Origin: Sclerotinia nivalis
Taxonomy: Eukaryota > Ascomycota > Leotiomycetes > Helotiales > Sclerotiniaceae
DNA: 64,000 bases
NCBI GenBank assembly: GCA_029531795.1
Contig: JAPEIS010000012.1
Span: forward strand, 2,356,001-2,420,000
Reading direction: 5' to 3'
Positions within the stretch are counted from its first letter, which is position 1. Each line of letters opens with the position of its first letter. Position numbers and translations under genes: made by a program. Positions 61,101 through 64,000 of this stretch are shown piece by piece. The notes below the pieces were generated by a model. The model was given only the letters and a program-made list of their open reading frames with translations. It did not search any database and was not told the origin of the DNA.

Positions 61101-62461
61101 GGGAATAGATATGGAATCATAAGCAAATTATAAAAGAGGATTTAGGGATGCAGAATACGATGGAACGGTGTGGTTTGGGTTGGTTTTTATCGAAGTTTAA
61201 TTGGGCAATGTAGCGGCTTGCAGCATTATATAAGGAGAATATTCTAATTGGTAATGTGTTGATGTATGAAGAGTATAAGAGAAGGTAATGTGCAATCAAA
61301 GATCTTCGAGATATTTATGTATGCTTTAATCAGGTTGTGTCTTGGTATGATCGATACAATGTATAATATAGCCTTTCCTTATTGAATAAATGGTTGGAAT
61401 ACCTTCACGTCTTGAATCTCGAGCAATTCGATATCGATATCTGGAAGGCTATACTCAAATCCCATAAGCGTTCTTCAGAATTATCATTTGATGCTATAGA
61501 ACAAAAGGGAGATATTCGATTCTGTTATAAATATATGAAACGGATGTTTATAATCAATGGAGTTGTAGAACCCTTTCATTTTGTAACGGGAAATAAGATA
61601 CAATTTGATAGAGGAACTGATCTACTCGATTTCTTGTTTTTGTGGGAGGATGGTAAGGAATGTTGTAGTTGGAATTATAAGCTATACCGAATTATCTTAT
61701 AAAAGTCTTTTAAATTAATTGAACGATATTTGGGATATCGAAAAGCAGACAAATAGTTGGATAAGTTTTTATATCTTATTCAATTAACTTATTGGGTCCT
61801 CCCTTATTCATTGAATTCTACCTTTATTATATCAACGAAAACCAATCGTAATCAAGATCTCCAAGAACGAATGATGTGGTTCTCGATTGTATATGTTAAC
61901 TTTAAGAAAGTCGAGCTTCTTTTTCGTTTTCATTCGGTTACGCTCCATGATATCCTGTGGTACACACGATAGTAGATATTTGGTGATAATAGTGATCACG
62001 CATGGAGCACCTTTGATATTATTGTAGTATACAGGATTCAAGGGGTCAAGATTTATAAATTAGAAAAGGCTGAAGAGTTCTGAATCGTGGGAAAACAGAA
62101 TAAAGGATTGAAAGAGTTTCGGTTAGTATGGAAGTAGGCGGAGACACCAAGATTGAAAATACTAAAGCAAATCAAAAATCAGAGTTTGAATGAATTAGAG
62201 GACTTAATGAGTAGATTTAGTCGAGAGTATATTGTTGATACTGATGATGATATTGATGATATTCAAGATGATAAATCGAATATGGTTGATATTGTTGACA
62301 CTTATCAGCGATCTGCTAGTGTTAGTGCTAGTGTTAGCAAAGGAAATATTATGGTTGCTTTTGCTCGGAAACCGAATGATGAAAAAAAGCAAGAGACTGA
62401 ATTGAATGAAAGTGGTTATGATAATGATAGTATTTTTATATTATCGAATAGCGAAAAGTAA
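58127..62461 (+). pseudogene. Giant unknown reading frame (1,445 codons), broken only by stops
   Basis: Starting at ATG 58127 (MLPQKKRNGRSKKYSNIEET), pieces at 58127, 58958, 59660, 61382, 61757 and 62153 all share one frame and the sequence between them translates without indels to 62461. Stops are TAA/TAG/TGA at plausible Gln, Trp or Arg positions. The N-terminal third is low complexity and Ser/Ile/Asn rich. The middle is compact and globular-looking: FDIDSICCFPTNLAFAK, FRGDIHFGLRMLVYNDRSV, IPYYCFGTVIGMDLL, DENPGFDRFRGITLF and KLEFMDANLIQVYSGWKTKW. The C-terminus is acidic. I recognise no catalytic motif. It is oriented away from the minus frame at 57.6 kb. Length and single-frame integrity indicate a real gene before RIP, probably multicopy. 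Confidence 0.65.
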
Positions 62462-62864
62462 ATAGTTGGATGTATCTTTGAAACTAGCTTAGAGTAAATA
62501 TTTTAGCTAAAAGAATTACAGTTTTAGAGAGAAATAGATGATTTGATCGAAGAGTCTTTGATATTGATTAGTAAGGGAACCTTTTTACCTAATCATAATC
62601 GATGTAATCTAATCTAATTCGTTGATAATATTACTAAGAAAATTATCTAACTTGTAGTAATGTTATATATAATAATGTTACATATCCTATAATCAATATA
62701 ACAATTATTAATTCTCATCTTTTAAATCATTAATTATTAATTATTATATATTATAAGTTTTTTTTTTTTTTTTTGTATTAACCGCTAAATATTAAATTAG
62801 AAAATTTTAGAAAAGATTAACTATTAAACTTATTATCTAGGAGTAAATTATTTTGAGATAAAAT
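62462..62864. other. AT-rich spacer
   Basis: About 400 bp, T-rich and A-rich with a T run at about 62758-62774. No coding frame or known repeat seen. Confidence 0.6.
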
Positions 62865-63160
62865 TTACCACAATCAATTGTACTATGATCAATTTTACCA
62901 TAGTTAACTTTACTACAATCAATTTTACGATAGATTACTTTATTACAGTCAACTTTACCATAGTTAACTTTACTACAATCAACTTTACAATAGACTACTT
63001 TATTACAGTCAACTTTACCACAATCAACTTTACTATAATCAACTTTACTATGATCAATTTTACTATGATCAACTTTACTATGATTAACTTTACGATAGAT
63101 TACTTTACGATAGATTACTTTACGATAGATTACTTTATTATAGATAATTTTACAATTAGT
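62865..63160. repeat. 15-bp minisatellite with 60-bp higher-order unit
   Basis: About twenty diverged units of the form AACTTTACTATGATC. The first part is ordered: a block of four units (VNFTT-INFTI-DYFIT-VNFTI when read in frame) repeats twice at 60-bp spacing, then single units repeat. Translated it gives only NFT-like pentapeptides, so the open frame at 62885-63172 is a by-product. Confidence 0.9.
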
Positions 63161-63179
63161 AATATTCGATAAATAACTT

Positions 63180-64000
63180 AAAGAATATCTTAAATTTAAA
63201 TTTCGAAATTGTATTCATATAAGTATTAATAATTAAAAGAGAGAACCGCTAAATGATTAGGAAAAAAATACATACAAGTAATCAAAAAAAAGGAACCGTT
63301 AAAGGTTTGAAAAAAAAAAATAAAGAAAATGAATTTAATATAAAGAGATTTATTAATAAATTGAAAAATTAGAATTATATAAATAAAATTAAGAGTAATA
63401 TATTTATTTTGAAAATGATTTTAGAGATTTTATAAATAAATAATAATAATAAATTATAATCATTTGAGATATTTAAAAAATAAGATATAAAGAAATAATT
63501 ATAAATAAAATTAGATTAAAAAAAATAATATAATTTAAAATATTATTAATAGGAAGTAAAATGAAAAAGGATTTGAAGTAATTTTTATAATTAAAAATAA
63601 AAATAAATTAAAAAAGAATAATAAAAAGAAATAATAAAAAGAAATAATAATTGAAAATATAAAAAAATGAATATAATTATATAAGATGAAGAAAAAATAA
63701 TTAAAAGAGTTAATTTATATATATAAAAAAATAAGTAAATAAAATAATTAAAAGTATATAAATATAGATTTATAATAAAAAAAGAAATATAAGAATTAGG
63801 GTTATTGATAAAAAAGAGGATTAGGATTAATTATTGATAAAAAAGGGAATTAGAATTATTAATAAAAAAAGGAATTAGAATTATTAAAAAAAAAAAGAAT
63901 AGGATTATAATAAAAAGTAAGATATAAAATAAAGAATAAGATGATAAGAAAAAAAGATAAAGGAGTTAGAATAATTAATATAGAAAAGAAAAGAAAATTA
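63180..64000. other. Very AT-rich tail, nearly free of C on this strand
   Basis: From 63298 to the window end (703 bases) I find one C (63461) on the given strand while G remains scattered throughout. Near 63794-63900 a loose unit of about 23-28 bp (GAATTAG...ATTATTGATAAAAAA) recurs four times. No coding frame. Confidence 0.8.

Noticed and set aside
62885..63172. 95-codon open frame made of NFT-like pentapeptides
   Set aside because: By-product of a 15-bp tandem repeat, whose unit length is a multiple of three.
63790..63830. TTAGGG as a sign of a telomere
   Set aside because: Only one hexamer occurs; surrounding units are AT-rich and not telomeric.

Overview
The window is fungal nuclear DNA. 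Its genes are split by short GT-AG introns (about 46-110 bp). It contains a fungal Zn(II)2Cys6 regulator, a highly reducing polyketide synthase and RIP-type decay of repeats. Gene style and element families suggest a leotiomycete, perhaps close to Botrytis/Sclerotinia; that placement is inference.

Layout. (1) 1-9 kb, ordinary chromosome arm: the 3' end of an unknown gene, a small unknown protein, MAK21/NOC1 (ribosome assembly), a mitochondrial-type prolyl-tRNA synthetase and a small unknown gene. (2) 9-30 kb, a probable polyketide cluster: Zn2Cys6 regulator, dienelactone-hydrolase-like protein, a 15-exon HR-PKS (KS-AT-DH-cMeT-ER-KR-ACP, 2649 aa by my splicing, no release domain), FAD monooxygenase, rhodopsin-like membrane protein and an MFS exporter. 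The exporter's first exon carries a one-base frame defect. An amino acid permease follows (31.3-33.4 kb). (3) 35.0-54.1 kb, a nest of decayed retrotransposons: a full-length LINE in a 13-bp target duplication, LINE fragments, and a chromodomain Gypsy element with two 494-bp LTRs and a 5-bp target duplication. One Gypsy LTR was entered by two successive LINE fragments at one site, leaving three copies of a 12-bp duplication. (4) 54.1-62.5 kb, an LTR with polypurine tract beside two very long, divergently oriented reading frames of unknown family, each open in a single frame and broken only by stop codons. (5) 62.5-64 kb, an AT-rich tail with a 15/60-bp minisatellite and about 700 bases almost without cytosine on the given strand.

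How it works together: the PKS would build a C-methylated reduced chain, the monooxygenase oxidise it, the MFS protein (if functional) export it and the Zn2Cys6 protein control expression. The chain-releasing enzyme is not obvious; the hydrolase beside the PKS is a candidate. The switch near 35.0 kb from genes to RIP-decayed repeats is sharp. All splice sites were inferred by eye from GT-AG signals, reading phase and family motifs.
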